Positions 41,207 to 50,680 are shown, counted from the first letter of the stretch. The stretch: 64,000 nucleotides of DNA from JAUQQI01 sp040289115 (GCA_040289115.1 PSKS01000005.1:1-64000), one strand, 5' to 3'. Notes: a model not told the origin generated them from the sequence alone. Program-made: numbers and translations.

Positions 41207-41965
41207 ATGACGGTCATTCTCGAGCGCCGGGGCCGCATCGCCCTCATCACCATTAACCGGCCCGAGGTTCATAACGCCTTGGATACCCCCACCGTCGCCG
41301 CCTTGGCCGATGCGTGGGCCGAGTTCGACCGAGACCCAGACCTGCGGGTGGCCGTCATAACCGGGGCCGGCGGCCGGGCCTTCTCAGCCGGAGCCGACCT
41401 GCGCACCCGGGTCCCCGGTCTCCTGGAGCGGGGCTACACCCAGGAGGGCCCCAGCCCCTACCCGAATACCTGGAAGCCGGTCATCGCCGCCATCGCCGGC
41501 TACTGCCTGGCCGGCGGCCTGGCCCTGGCCCTGGCCTGCGACATCCGGATTGCGGCCACCAACGCCGTCTTCGGAACGATGGGGGTTCGGCGGGGGATCC
41601 TCCCGGCCGGTGGCCAGACCCAGCGGCTCCCCCGACTTATCCCCTTCGGCAAGGCCCTGGAGCTCCTCTTTACCGGCGACCTCATCGACGCCCGGCAGGC
41701 CCTGGCCCTGGGCCTGGTCAATCAGGTGGTCGAGCCCGAGGCCCTGATGCCCGCGGCCTTGGGCCTGGCCGAAAAGGTCGCCGCCAACGCACCCCTCGCC
41801 GTCCAGGCGGCCAAAGAAGCTGCCTACCGGGGGATCGACCTGCCCCTGCCCGAAGCCCTCAAGCTTGAGGCCGAGCTCTTCGACCGGGTTGCCCGGACGG
41901 AGGATGCCCTGGAGGGTACCCGGGCCTTTGTTGAGAAGCGCCCGCCCGTCTTCCGGGGGCGATAA
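41207..41965 (+). CDS. Enoyl-CoA hydratase/isomerase-family protein without the catalytic glutamates
   Basis: 252 residues. Crotonase fold clear: RRGRIALITINRPEVHNALD, GAGGRAFSAGADL (oxyanion hole), AIAGYCLAGGLALALACDIRIA and LPAGGQTQRLPRL. In true hydratases the GGxxELAL Glu and the QPEIxLG Glu do the chemistry. Here they read GGLALAL (Ala) and GTMGVRRG (Gly), so both are missing. It may be an isomerase, hydrolase or decarboxylase instead, or a CoA-ester binder. Followed 24 bases later by an aminotransferase. Confidence 0.85.
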   Translation: MTVILERRGRIALITINRPEVHNALDTPTVAALADAWAEFDRDPDLRVAVITGAGGRAFSAGADLRTRVPGLLERGYTQEGPSPYPNTWKPVIAAIAGYCLAGGLALALACDIRIAATNAVFGTMGVRRGILPAGGQTQRLPRLIPFGKALELLFTGDLIDARQALALGLVNQVVEPEALMPAALGLAEKVAANAPLAVQAAKEAAYRGIDLPLPEALKLEAELFDRVARTEDALEGTRAFVEKRPPVFRGR

Positions 41966-41989
41966 GCTGATAAGAGGAGGATAGAACCG

Positions 41990-43318
41990 ATGTTGGATGC
42001 CGCCACCGTCGAGCGGGAAACCCGCGAATACGTCCTCATCCCCTGGTCAACCCAGTCGCAGGTCCGCCACATTCCGGTCACCCACGCCCAGGGCTGCTGG
42101 TTTTACGACGCCAACGGCAAAGCCTACCTGGACTTTTCGGCCCAGCTTATCAACGTCAACATCGGCTACCAGCACCCGAAGGTGGTCGCCGCCATCAAGG
42201 AGCAGGCCGAGCGGCTCTGCTACATCGGCCCCACCTTCGACCACGAGAGCCGCAGCACCCTGGCCCGGATGATCGCCGAGGTGGCCCCGCCTGGCCTTAA
42301 AAAGACGATGTTCACCACCGGCGGGACCGAGGCCAACGAAAACGCCATCAAGATCGCCCGGCTGTATACCGGCCGCCAGAAGATTATCAGCCGCTACCGC
42401 TCCTACCATGGTGGCACCTACGGCTCGATGTCGGTGGGAGGCGACAGCCGCCGCTGGCCCTGGGAGCCTGGAATCCCCGGGGTTGTGCGGGTCTTCGACC
42501 CTTACCGCTACCGGTGTCCTTTCTGCAGCCGGGCCGAGGCCTGCACCCTCCAGTGCGTGGCCCACATCGAGGAGGTAATCTGGTACGAGGGCCCCGACCA
42601 GGTCGCGGCCGTCATGCTGGAAGGGGTAACCGGTAGCAACGGGGTGCTTGTCCCGCCGCCCCAGTACTGGCCGGAGGTCCGCCGCCTCTGCGACAAGTAC
42701 GGCATCCTGCTCATCTCCGACGAGGTGATGAGCGGTTTCGGACGGACCGGCAAGTGGTTCGCCGTCCAGCACTGGGATGTGGCCCCGGATATTCTCACCT
42801 TTGCTAAAGGGGTCACCAGCGGCTACGTCCCCCTTGGGGGCGTAACCATCTCGGAGAAGATCGCCCGCTTCCTGGATGACCGACCTTTCCCCTCGGGCCT
42901 CACCTACGCTGGACACCCCCTCGCCTGCGCCGCCGGGATCGCCAACATGCAGGTCTACCGGGAGGAGAACTTGGTCGAGCGGGCGGCGGCCATGGGCCAG
43001 ACCCTGGGAACCCTGCTCCAGGGCCTGTATGACCGGCACCCATCGGTGGGGGAGGTGCGGGGCCTTGGGCTCTTCTGGGCCGTGGAGCTGGTGAAGGACC
43101 GGGAAACCCGGGAGCCACTGGTGCCCTGGAACGCCCCGACTCAGGGGGTCCTCAACGACATCCGCAATGTCGCCCTGGACCGAGGCCTCTACGTTTACGG
43201 GCGATGGAACATCCTTATCATCGCCCCGCCCCTCACCATCAGCGAAGAGGAGCTCAAACTCGGGGTCTCCATCCTGGACGATGTCCTGGAAATCGCCGAC
43301 CGAGCGGCAAAGGCCTAA
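41990..43318 (+). CDS. Class III aminotransferase, taurine-pyruvate aminotransferase-like
   Basis: 442 residues after AGAGGAGG. Typical blocks are FTTGGTEANENAIKIARLYTG, LISDEVMSGFGRTGKWFAV, the PLP lysine in ILTFAKGVTSGYVPLGG, and SGLTYAGHPLACAAG. A Cys-rich insert, YRCPFCSRAEACTLQC, and the sequence WYEGPDQVAAVMLEGVTGSNGV are like those in taurine--pyruvate aminotransferase (Tpa), which makes sulfoacetaldehyde and alanine. Other omega-aminotransferases share parts of this, so substrate is a hypothesis. In an operon with a crotonase-like gene. Confidence 0.82.
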   Translation: MLDAATVERETREYVLIPWSTQSQVRHIPVTHAQGCWFYDANGKAYLDFSAQLINVNIGYQHPKVVAAIKEQAERLCYIGPTFDHESRSTLARMIAEVAPPGLKKTMFTTGGTEANENAIKIARLYTGRQKIISRYRSYHGGTYGSMSVGGDSRRWPWEPGIPGVVRVFDPYRYRCPFCSRAEACTLQCVAHIEEVIWYEGPDQVAAVMLEGVTGSNGVLVPPPQYWPEVRRLCDKYGILLISDEVMSGFGRTGKWFAVQHWDVAPDILTFAKGVTSGYVPLGGVTISEKIARFLDDRPFPSGLTYAGHPLACAAGIANMQVYREENLVERAAAMGQTLGTLLQGLYDRHPSVGEVRGLGLFWAVELVKDRETREPLVPWNAPTQGVLNDIRNVALDRGLYVYGRWNILIIAPPLTISEEELKLGVSILDDVLEIADRAAKA

Positions 43319-44973
43319 TCGGGCGGCCTCTCGGCCCGGACGTAGATAGCATAATCCTCGGCCCGGGCCGCAAGCCGGTAGGCCGGCCCCAGCTTTGCCT
43401 CAAAGAACGGCCTCAAGCCCGGGTCCTGGACAAAGACGGCCCAGACCCGAATTTCCCGCCCAAGCAGGCGGCCGTCGAAGGCCCTCTGCCTTGCCAGGAG
43501 GGCATAGGCGGTGTACATGTCGATATAATTTCGGTTAGCTGCGTAATAGGCCACCTCTTTGGCCGCCACGTAGTACTCCCCAGGCCCCAAAAGGCCGTCC
43601 AGCAAACGGGCGGCCTCAACGTTGCCCGCGGAGCCATAAAAGTACCCGGTGGAATATGGGGCCGAACGCTGGATTAAATCGGTGACCGCCGCCCAGCCGG
43701 CAAAAGCCGCCACCAGGCCGAGGACGACCCCGGCCGGAACCGACCGCTGTCGTTCCAAGGCGGCCAGGATCAGACCCGCCAGCAGGCTCCCCGCCGCCAC
43801 CAGGGGCGGATGCCCGTACGAGCCCACCGTCCAGAAGAAGGGCCCGTCGCCGAGGGCAAGGCCGGCTATAAGCCCGGCGGCAGCCCCGCCAAAACCGGCC
43901 GCGAGGGTCCGGCGGCCAAGCCCGTCAAGGCAGCCGGCCAATTCGACCACGACGGTGGCGATGACCAGGGGCAGGGCCGCGATGTGGTACTTGGGAAAGT
44001 AGCCGGCCGTCCTGCCCAGATACGCCCCGAGGCTTACCGCCCCCAGCAGGGCCACGAAATCGGCCGGCCCGGGCTTTTGTCCGGCCGCCCAGTACCGGGC
44101 GCGGCGGCCCACGGCCCAGCCGAAAAGCCCAAGCAGGGGCGGCGAAAGCCACCAGCCGGTCTCGGTCCCGGCCAGGCCACTGCCCAGGGCCATCAGAAAT
44201 TCCGCAAAGGTGACCTCAAAGGGCATGGCGAAGGGCAGGCCGAGGAGCAGGCTTACGGTCCCCCAAAGCCCGAGAAAGAGGCCTGCCCCGCTGAAGGCCA
44301 ATGCGCCGGCCCACCCCCAACCCTGGACCTTAAGGCCCCGAGCGACCAGGATAAACCCCAGGACCGGGGGGATGGCCAGGGGTGTGGTGAGCTTGGCCGA
44401 AAGGGCCAGTCCGAAGGCCAGCTCGGCCCGCAATAGCCCCCCGGTGGATGGGCGGGCGATGAGGTCGGAGCCGGCCAAGACGGCGGCCAGGAAGAGGGGG
44501 AGCAGAACCGACCCGTCGATGTCTAAAAGCAGGCTGCTCTGGACAGTGAGGGGGTGAAGCAGGAAGAGGCCCGGGGCCGCGACCGCCGCCCAGGAATTCG
44601 CCGTCAGCCGCCGGGTCAGGAAAAACAGAAGGACGCCGGCCGCTAGGGTTCCGGCTACCCCAACCAGGCGACCTTGGGCCTCTCCAACCCCGAACAGGGC
44701 ATAGGCCAGGCCCAGGGTATAAACGTAAAGGGGCGGGTGCCAGAGGGCATATTGAAACTCCCGGTCCAGGGTACCGCGGTCTTCCATGAAGCCGGCCCGG
44801 GCGAAGGGTCGGCCGGTGGCGACCACTGCCTCCCCACCTAGGGCGAAGTTAACCTCGTCGTAGGCCAGGGGCCGACCGAGGCGTGGATAAATACAGAAAA
44901 GAAAAAAGGCCACCGAAACGGCGGCCAAAAAGGCTACGGCCGGGGGCCCCTTCAGTCGTCCGAAAGCTCCCAC
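43315..44973 (-). CDS. GT39-like (ArnT/PMT) membrane glycosyltransferase
   Basis: About 552 residues from GTG 44973, which overlaps the HNH gene by 22 bases; the open frame runs further but lies inside that gene. Twelve or so hydrophobic helices. RPLAYDEVNFALGGEAVV after helix 1 has the DE pair typical of GT-C catalysis, and LWHPPLYVYTLGLAYALFGVGEAQGRLV is the GT39 helix 2-3 block. A periplasmic domain forms the C-terminus. Transfers a sugar from a polyprenyl phosphate, probably to a lipid or protein. Confidence 0.8.
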   Translation of the reverse strand: MGAFGRLKGPPAVAFLAAVSVAFFLFCIYPRLGRPLAYDEVNFALGGEAVVATGRPFARAGFMEDRGTLDREFQYALWHPPLYVYTLGLAYALFGVGEAQGRLVGVAGTLAAGVLLFFLTRRLTANSWAAVAAPGLFLLHPLTVQSSLLLDIDGSVLLPLFLAAVLAGSDLIARPSTGGLLRAELAFGLALSAKLTTPLAIPPVLGFILVARGLKVQGWGWAGALAFSGAGLFLGLWGTVSLLLGLPFAMPFEVTFAEFLMALGSGLAGTETGWWLSPPLLGLFGWAVGRRARYWAAGQKPGPADFVALLGAVSLGAYLGRTAGYFPKYHIAALPLVIATVVVELAGCLDGLGRRTLAAGFGGAAAGLIAGLALGDGPFFWTVGSYGHPPLVAAGSLLAGLILAALERQRSVPAGVVLGLVAAFAGWAAVTDLIQRSAPYSTGYFYGSAGNVEAARLLDGLLGPGEYYVAAKEVAYYAANRNYIDMYTAYALLARQRAFDGRLLGREIRVWAVFVQDPGLRPFFEAKLGPAYRLAARAEDYAIYVRAERPPD

Positions 44974-45461
44974 TCGGGTATGAACTTGAGCCACTCGGAC
45001 TGGGGCTGGTACTGGGCCACCAGGTAGCGGGCATTGGCCCTGGGCCGGCGAGGCGGTCGGATAAGTTTCATTCCGGCCTCTTCGGGCGTCCGGTTGGCCT
45101 TCCGGTGGTTGCAGCTTTTGCAGGCACTGACCACATTCTCCCACACGTGCTTGCCGCCCCGGTGGCGGGGAATAACGTGGTCCACCGTAAGGTCACGGGT
45201 ACGGGTTCCGCAGTACTGGCAGGTGTAGTTATCCCGCAGGAAGACCTCCCGGCGGGTTAGTTTAACCTCCGGACGGGGCCGCTTGATCATGTAAACCAGG
45301 CGGATGACCGACGGCAGGCGGAAGATCCGGCTCGGGGTCCGGAGCACTCCATCGGCATGCTCCAGGACCTCGGCCTTACCCCGGTCGATTAAGACAAAGG
45401 CCCTACGGACGTTGCAGACGTTAAGGGGCTCATAATTTTGATTGAGAACGAGCACCGGCAT
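44952..45461 (-). CDS. HNH endonuclease family protein
   Basis: 169 residues from ATG 45461 (ATG 45470 also fits). The start MPVLVLNQNYEPLNVCNVRRA and a later TCQYCGTRTRDLTVDHVIPRHRGG with CKSCNHRKANRTPEEAG show the HNH fold with paired CxxC zinc knuckles. These small free-standing HNH proteins are widespread; their DNA target is unknown and no intron or restriction partner is present here. Confidence 0.88.
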   Translation of the reverse strand: MPVLVLNQNYEPLNVCNVRRAFVLIDRGKAEVLEHADGVLRTPSRIFRLPSVIRLVYMIKRPRPEVKLTRREVFLRDNYTCQYCGTRTRDLTVDHVIPRHRGGKHVWENVVSACKSCNHRKANRTPEEAGMKLIRPPRRPRANARYLVAQYQPQSEWLKFIPEWELSDD

Positions 45462-45722
45462 GTCAACCATTCCCGATTTACCCGTCAGGAAGGCTCCAAC
45501 TTTCACCTAGATTCTAACACGGTGAGCCGTCACCTACGCCAGTCTTTAAAGACCCATCGCCGTGTATCCGAATGGGACGTTTGACTGCCTGTTACTCGCT
45601 GAAAGCTGGGGGAGTTCTGCCGGGACTTCTCGGCCAGGCCCAAAATTGCCGCCTAGCGGTATCCGGGGGCACCGAACCGGGGCTTGCCTGTAAGGGGATC
45701 CAGTTTTATAAACAGTATGCCC

Positions 45723-48398
45723 TTAGCCGCCGACCGGTTCGAGCCGAACCTTAAGCGGGCCGGCGACCGGGTTGCGGGCGAAGGGATCGGGGAGGCGGTC
45801 CCGGCCGTTGCCCGCCGGCGGCCCCACATATTCAAAGTCCCAGAAGGCCACATCCCCGGCCAGCTCGGCCGAAATCCGAACCCGGGCGACCAGGTCCCAG
45901 CCGTCGCCGATGACCCGCACCGGTCCCCCATCGGCCAGCCCGAGCCTGGCGGCCAGCTCGGGTCCCACTTCTAGCACCCGCTCCCGGCCCACCGTGGTCA
46001 GGGTCTTGAGCATTTCCGGGAAGGTCGTCAGGTCGTACCGGTAGAAAGATCGGCCCGGGTAGACGGTTATGAGTCCATCCGGGGCCGGCTCAGGCTCCGC
46101 AAGCTGCAGGTCAGGGAAGGCAAAGGTCTCGGGCAAGGTGTTGACAATGGGCCCCTCGAATTCCAGCTCCTCGTAGTCCAGCCCGGCAAAGCCGGGGACC
46201 TGCTCGGCCAGCTCGGCGAAGACTTCGGCCGGGCGGACGCTTACTTCGACCCCAAGGCTGCGGCCGATTTCGGCCAGGATGGTCAGGTCGGGCCGGGCCT
46301 CTCCCGGCGGCCGCACCGCCGCCCGCACCCGCTGGACCCGCCGCTCCAGGCTGGTGACCGTTCCCTCCTTTTCAGCGAAACTTACCCCCGGCAGAACGAC
46401 GGTGGCAAAGTCCAGCAGGGGCGAGGCATAGGCCCCCTGGACGATGACCGCCTCGCACCTTTCCAGGATCCGGCGCAGTTGCAGGCCCGCGGGGCCCTCC
46501 AAGTCGAAGCTATCGCCGACGATGTAGCAGGTTTTAATGCTGTCCAGGTCTGGGGTTTCGTCCAGGTGGACCTGCCCCGGGCCCAGTCCGGCCACCGCCC
46601 CCGCATCCAGGGCGCCCTGGGAGTTGGCCGTTCCGTAGAGGGGCAGGATGCCGGCCCCAGGCCGGCCCACATTCCCGGTAACCAGGGCTAGGGCGACCAG
46701 GGCCGCCACCGCCGGCCGGCCCTGGTGGACGATGCCGCCCCCGAACATGATGAGGCCGGGTCGGTCCTGGGCAAACAGGTGGGCAACCCGAACCAGCTCC
46801 TCCCGTCCGACCCCGGTGATCCGGCTCACCTGGTCCAAGTCGAGGTTTCGAACGGCGGCCTCAAAGTCATGAAAGCCGACGGTCTCCCTGTTTATAAATT
46901 CGGCGTCGGCCAGGCCATCTTCCAGGATCACTTTAATTAGGCCCGCAATGAGCCAGGCGTCGGTCCCGGGCCGGACCTTGACCCAGACGTCCGCGAAGCG
47001 GTTGAGGTGGGTGGGCCGGGGGTTAATCAAGATTAGATTTGCCCGCTCCCGCTCGGGGAGGAGGGCCCGGCCCGGCAGGTAGTTGAAGTAATCGGAGGCC
47101 GGCGGCAGGGTTATAGCCGGGGTCCTGGTGTACTGGACGACCTTCATCCCCACCACCGGTACCGTCTCCCACGGGTCGGCCCCAACCACCAGGTAGGTCC
47201 GGGCCTTCTCGATATCGGCAATGGTTGCGGTTGGGCCCACCTTATCGAAAGCGGTGTGGAGGGGCTCCAGGGCCGTCCAGTCGAGCAGGTCCCAGGTCAG
47301 GTTCGGCGTGCCAACCCCTTCGCGGGCGACCTTCTGCAGGGCATAGAGCTCTTCATTGGTGAGCCGGGACGTGGCGAAAAACGCCACCTGCTCCGGCGGG
47401 GTATCTTTGAGGGCTTCGGCGGCGGCGGCCAGGGCCTCGGCCCAGGTGGCCGGGGCAAGCGTCCCGTTCTTGCGGACCATCGGCGTCTGGAGTCGCATCG
47501 GGTTATGGACAAAGTCCGAAACCCCGAACCTTCCCCGCACGCAGTACTGGCCCCGGTTGGCCGGGGCATCATAGTCCGGCCCGACCCGCAAAAGCCGGCC
47601 CCGCCGGACCTCCAGGATGAACTGGCAGCCCACGGGGCAGTAGTTGCAAATGGTCCGGACTAGCTGCTCGCCGGGGCCGGAGTGCCGGTTCTGCCGCTCC
47701 TCTAGGGCGCCCACCGGGCAGACATCCACGCAGGCCCCGCACATGATGCACCCCGCGTCAACCATCGGCTGTCCGTTGGACGTACTGATTATGGTGGTGG
47801 CGCCCCGATTTTCCATGGTCCAGACGGCGATTCCCCGGACCTCGTCGCAGACCCGCACGCAGCGGTTACAGACGATGCATAGGTTAAAATCAGTGGCAAT
47901 AAGGGGGTCTCGCCCGAGCGGAAGGCCCCGGTACTTAAAGGGAAAGCGGACCTCAGAGATTTCGACGTAGTCGCAAACTGCCTGAAGCTCGCACCGGTAG
48001 TTGGCCGGGCAGGTGACACAGCGAAAGTCCACGTGGGGCGAGCGCAGGCAGGGCTCCCCGGTGTAGCACTGGTCCTCCTTGTGGCAGGTAAGACACCCTA
48101 GGGGATGCTCGGTAATTAGGACCTCGATGATCTCCCGGCGGATCTCCTGAACAGCGTCGGTATTGGTCCGCACCACCATGCCATCGGCCACCGGCAGAAG
48201 GCAGGAGGCCGGGTAGCCCCGCTGCCGCTCCACCTCGACGACGCACATCCGGCAAGCCCCCCAGGGGCGCAGGGCCGGGTGCCAGCAGAGGGTCGGGATG
48301 TAGATTCCGGCCTGCTGGGCCGCCTGGAGCACCGTCATGCCGGGCCGGGCGGTAACTTCTACCCCGTCGATGGTGAGCTTAACCTGCCGTTCCTCCAT
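45723..48398 (-). CDS. NuoG-like NADH dehydrogenase/formate-dehydrogenase-type iron-sulfur molybdopterin protein
   Basis: 891 residues. N-terminal [2Fe-2S] ferredoxin (CWHPALRPWGACRMC), NuoG-type His-Cys cluster (HPLGCLTCHKEDQC), two [4Fe-4S] motifs (CIVCNRCVRVC, CIMCGACVDVC), then a [4Fe-4S] CNYCPVGC and a molybdopterin oxidoreductase domain with dinucleotide-binding tail. In formate dehydrogenases a Cys or Sec ligand follows the NEENYLLQK-like helix. Here that helix (NEELYALQK) is followed by WDLLDWTALEPL with no Cys, so a formate dehydrogenase role is unlikely. NuoG function with NuoEF is favoured. Preceded by nuoF by 12 bases. Confidence 0.85.
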   Translation of the reverse strand: MEERQVKLTIDGVEVTARPGMTVLQAAQQAGIYIPTLCWHPALRPWGACRMCVVEVERQRGYPASCLLPVADGMVVRTNTDAVQEIRREIIEVLITEHPLGCLTCHKEDQCYTGEPCLRSPHVDFRCVTCPANYRCELQAVCDYVEISEVRFPFKYRGLPLGRDPLIATDFNLCIVCNRCVRVCDEVRGIAVWTMENRGATTIISTSNGQPMVDAGCIMCGACVDVCPVGALEERQNRHSGPGEQLVRTICNYCPVGCQFILEVRRGRLLRVGPDYDAPANRGQYCVRGRFGVSDFVHNPMRLQTPMVRKNGTLAPATWAEALAAAAEALKDTPPEQVAFFATSRLTNEELYALQKVAREGVGTPNLTWDLLDWTALEPLHTAFDKVGPTATIADIEKARTYLVVGADPWETVPVVGMKVVQYTRTPAITLPPASDYFNYLPGRALLPERERANLILINPRPTHLNRFADVWVKVRPGTDAWLIAGLIKVILEDGLADAEFINRETVGFHDFEAAVRNLDLDQVSRITGVGREELVRVAHLFAQDRPGLIMFGGGIVHQGRPAVAALVALALVTGNVGRPGAGILPLYGTANSQGALDAGAVAGLGPGQVHLDETPDLDSIKTCYIVGDSFDLEGPAGLQLRRILERCEAVIVQGAYASPLLDFATVVLPGVSFAEKEGTVTSLERRVQRVRAAVRPPGEARPDLTILAEIGRSLGVEVSVRPAEVFAELAEQVPGFAGLDYEELEFEGPIVNTLPETFAFPDLQLAEPEPAPDGLITVYPGRSFYRYDLTTFPEMLKTLTTVGRERVLEVGPELAARLGLADGGPVRVIGDGWDLVARVRISAELAGDVAFWDFEYVGPPAGNGRDRLPDPFARNPVAGPLKVRLEPVGG

Positions 48399-48410
48399 AT
48401 TAAGACCCCT

Positions 48411-50102
48411 TTAGACGGCGGTCGCCACCGGGCTCAGCTCGCAAACCCCTTGTGGGCACCGCCGCTCCCGGATGTGGACTTCGTACTCGTGGCGAAAATG
48501 GGTTATAGTGTCCACCACGGGCACGTGGGCCACCTGGCCGTGGCCGCAGAGGGAGCCGAACTGAACGGCCGGGGCGATATCCAGCATAAAGTCCAGGTCC
48601 TCGGGCCGGCCTTCCCCGCGGCAGATGCGGTAGAGGGTGTTGTAGTAGGCCCGGGTCCCCATCTGGCAAGGGAAACACTTGCCGCACGATTCGTCCCGCA
48701 GAAACTCCATAAGCTGGAGGACCAGGTTCGGAATGCACGTCTTCTGACCGATCATTACCAGGCCGCCGGAGCCAATGGTGGTGCCGGCATCCCTCAGTTC
48801 GTCGAGGCCGAGGGGGAGGGTGGCCACGAAGTCGGCCGGCAGGATGTTAGAGGCTGGCCCCCCCATCTGGACGGCCTTGAGGTCGGCCGGATCGGCCTGG
48901 GCCAGGTCGTAGATAATCGTCTTTAAGGGGATTCCGAAGGGCAGTTCAAACCCGCCGGGGCGGCGAACGGCCCCGCTTACGGTGATGGTGCGCACGCCCT
49001 TGCTCCGTTCGGTTCCGAGGCCGGCGTACCATTCCCAGCCCCGGGCGATAATCTGGGGGACGTTGGCCAGGGTCTCGACGTTGTTTACGACGGTGGGCTT
49101 GTAAAAGAGGCCGTTGGTGGCCGGGAAGGGCGGCCGGCTGCGGGGCATCGCCCGGTCGCCCTCGATGGACGAGATAAGGCCCATCTCCTCCCCGCAAAGG
49201 TAGGAGCCGGCCCCGTCCCGGACAATGAGCTCGAAGCTAAAGCCCGACCCCAGGATATTATCCCCCAAAAGCCCCCGGGCCTTGAGCCTTTCGATGGCGG
49301 TGCGAACCCGGCTGCTGGCCAGGGGATACTCGTCCCGAATGTAGATAAAGCCCCGGCTTGCGCCGTTGGCGTAGGCGGCGATGGTGATCCCTTCGATGAG
49401 CTGGAAGGGGTCGCCCTCCATTATGAGGCGGTCCTTCCAGGTACCGGCGTTGCCCTCGTCGGCGTTGCAAATAACGTATTTTTCGGTGCCCCGGGCCCGC
49501 AGACAGAACTCCCATTTCAGGCCCGTCGGGAAGGCCGCCCCCCCACAGCCCCGCAGCCCCGACTTCTTGACGGCATCAACGATTTCGGCCGGCGTCATCG
49601 TTAGGGCTCGGGCCAGCCCCTCATAGCCCCCGTTGGCCAGGTAATCGTCCAGGTCCTCGGGGTCAATGATGCCCGCATTCCGTTGGGTTATCCGGTACTG
49701 AAGCTTAAACCAGTCGGTGTCTTCCCGGGACGGAATCCCCTCGTAGGGGGCATCGGCATAGACGTAGAGGGCCTTGTCCACCCGGGGATTACCCCGGCCG
49801 ACCACATCTTCGATGAGCTGGGCCGCCTCGGCCGGCGTCAGGGGACCGTAGGCCACCCGGGGCCTGCCGGGAAGCTGGATGTCCAGCATCGGTTCGGCCC
49901 AGCAGAGCCCGACGCACCCCGTCTTTTCGACCGAAGCATCCACGTGAAGCCTTTTTAAGGCGTCGATAACGGCCGTCTTCACCTTCCGGGCGCCGGCGAA
50001 AATGCCGCAGGAACCGGCGCTGATAATTATCCGGGGTCGGTCGGGATTAATCTTGCGTTCCCAGCGGCTTCGGGCTTCGGCAACGAGGGTTTCCAGGCTC
50101 AT
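48411..50102 (-). CDS. nuoF: NuoF/HydB-like NADH-binding iron-sulfur flavoprotein
   Basis: 563 residues. An extra N-terminal thioredoxin-like [2Fe-2S] domain of about 115 residues (SCGIFAGARK, TGCVGLCWAEP) precedes the NuoF core. GLRGCGGAAFPTGLKWEFC and CNADEGNAGTWKDR bind FMN and NADH, and SCGKCFPCQMG with a later Cys holds the N3 [4Fe-4S] cluster. The extended N-terminus is more typical of NAD-reducing hydrogenase or formate dehydrogenase diaphorase subunits than of complex I. Overlaps nuoE by 4 bases. Confidence 0.9.
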   Translation of the reverse strand: MSLETLVAEARSRWERKINPDRPRIIISAGSCGIFAGARKVKTAVIDALKRLHVDASVEKTGCVGLCWAEPMLDIQLPGRPRVAYGPLTPAEAAQLIEDVVGRGNPRVDKALYVYADAPYEGIPSREDTDWFKLQYRITQRNAGIIDPEDLDDYLANGGYEGLARALTMTPAEIVDAVKKSGLRGCGGAAFPTGLKWEFCLRARGTEKYVICNADEGNAGTWKDRLIMEGDPFQLIEGITIAAYANGASRGFIYIRDEYPLASSRVRTAIERLKARGLLGDNILGSGFSFELIVRDGAGSYLCGEEMGLISSIEGDRAMPRSRPPFPATNGLFYKPTVVNNVETLANVPQIIARGWEWYAGLGTERSKGVRTITVSGAVRRPGGFELPFGIPLKTIIYDLAQADPADLKAVQMGGPASNILPADFVATLPLGLDELRDAGTTIGSGGLVMIGQKTCIPNLVLQLMEFLRDESCGKCFPCQMGTRAYYNTLYRICRGEGRPEDLDFMLDIAPAVQFGSLCGHGQVAHVPVVDTITHFRHEYEVHIRERRCPQGVCELSPVATAV

Positions 50103-50656
50103 AACTCGACCTCCTCCCGGGGCGGGGTCGGCATGCCGTCGCCGCAGGGTAGGCCCTTAACCCCTTCGATGCGGCCGTCCAGGATATCGTCCACCTGCTC
50201 CTGGGTCACCCGAACAAAGGTGAGGGTATCGAGCTGAAGCATGGGGGCGTAGGCACAGGTGTTGTAGCAGGGCAAGGGAACCAGGGTATACCTGCCGTCC
50301 GGGGTTGTCTCGTGCCAGCCAATGCCCAGCCTCTCCCGGATCCGGCGCAGGATGGCGGGGGTTCCCAGGGCCTGACAGACCGTCCCGGAGCAGACCCGAA
50401 TAATCCTTTCCCCAACCGGGTGGGGGAACAAAAACTCGTAAAAGTGAAGGATGCCATCCAGGGTGTTTTCCGAGACCCCCAACTCTTCGGCCACCACCCG
50501 CAAGGACTCCGGGGGCACGTAGCCGTAGGCCTGCTGGATAACCTTAAGGGCGTCCACGGTCACAGTTCGGTCACCCCGGAACGGGGCCAAGAGCTGGCGG
50601 ACCCTTGCTTCCAGGTCAGCAGGTGCCGCCCGCCGGAGCGGATGCCTCTCATTCAT
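50099..50656 (-). CDS. nuoE: NuoE-like [2Fe-2S] subunit
   Basis: 185 residues. Helical N-terminus (ALKVIQQAYGYVPPESLRVVAEELGVSENTLDGILHFYEFL) and thioredoxin-like domain with ligands in CSGTVCQALG and CYNTCAYAP. The four Cys bind the N1a-type [2Fe-2S] cluster, accepting electrons from the NuoF flavin. Standard length with a short C-terminal extension. Lies 24 bases after ugd. Confidence 0.92.
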   Translation of the reverse strand: MNERHPLRRAAPADLEARVRQLLAPFRGDRTVTVDALKVIQQAYGYVPPESLRVVAEELGVSENTLDGILHFYEFLFPHPVGERIIRVCSGTVCQALGTPAILRRIRERLGIGWHETTPDGRYTLVPLPCYNTCAYAPMLQLDTLTFVRVTQEQVDDILDGRIEGVKGLPCGDGMPTPPREEVEL

Positions 50657-50680
50657 GGTAGACTCCCCTTGCCAGGCGGG

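Noticed and set aside
42047..43039. Long minus-strand ORF (330 codons) opposite the class III aminotransferase
   Set aside because: Antisense shadow; the aminotransferase on the plus strand has all family motifs.
45572..45754. 60-codon plus-strand ORF in the gap between the HNH and NuoG-like genes
   Set aside because: Overlaps the NuoG end, has no ribosome site and composition unlike a real protein. The nearby 12-bp palindrome GTCTTTAAAGAC (45542-45553) was noted but has no clear role.
45723..48398. Reading the large subunit as NAD-dependent formate dehydrogenase
   Set aside because: The Cys/Sec molybdenum ligand expected after the NEExYxLQK helix is missing.
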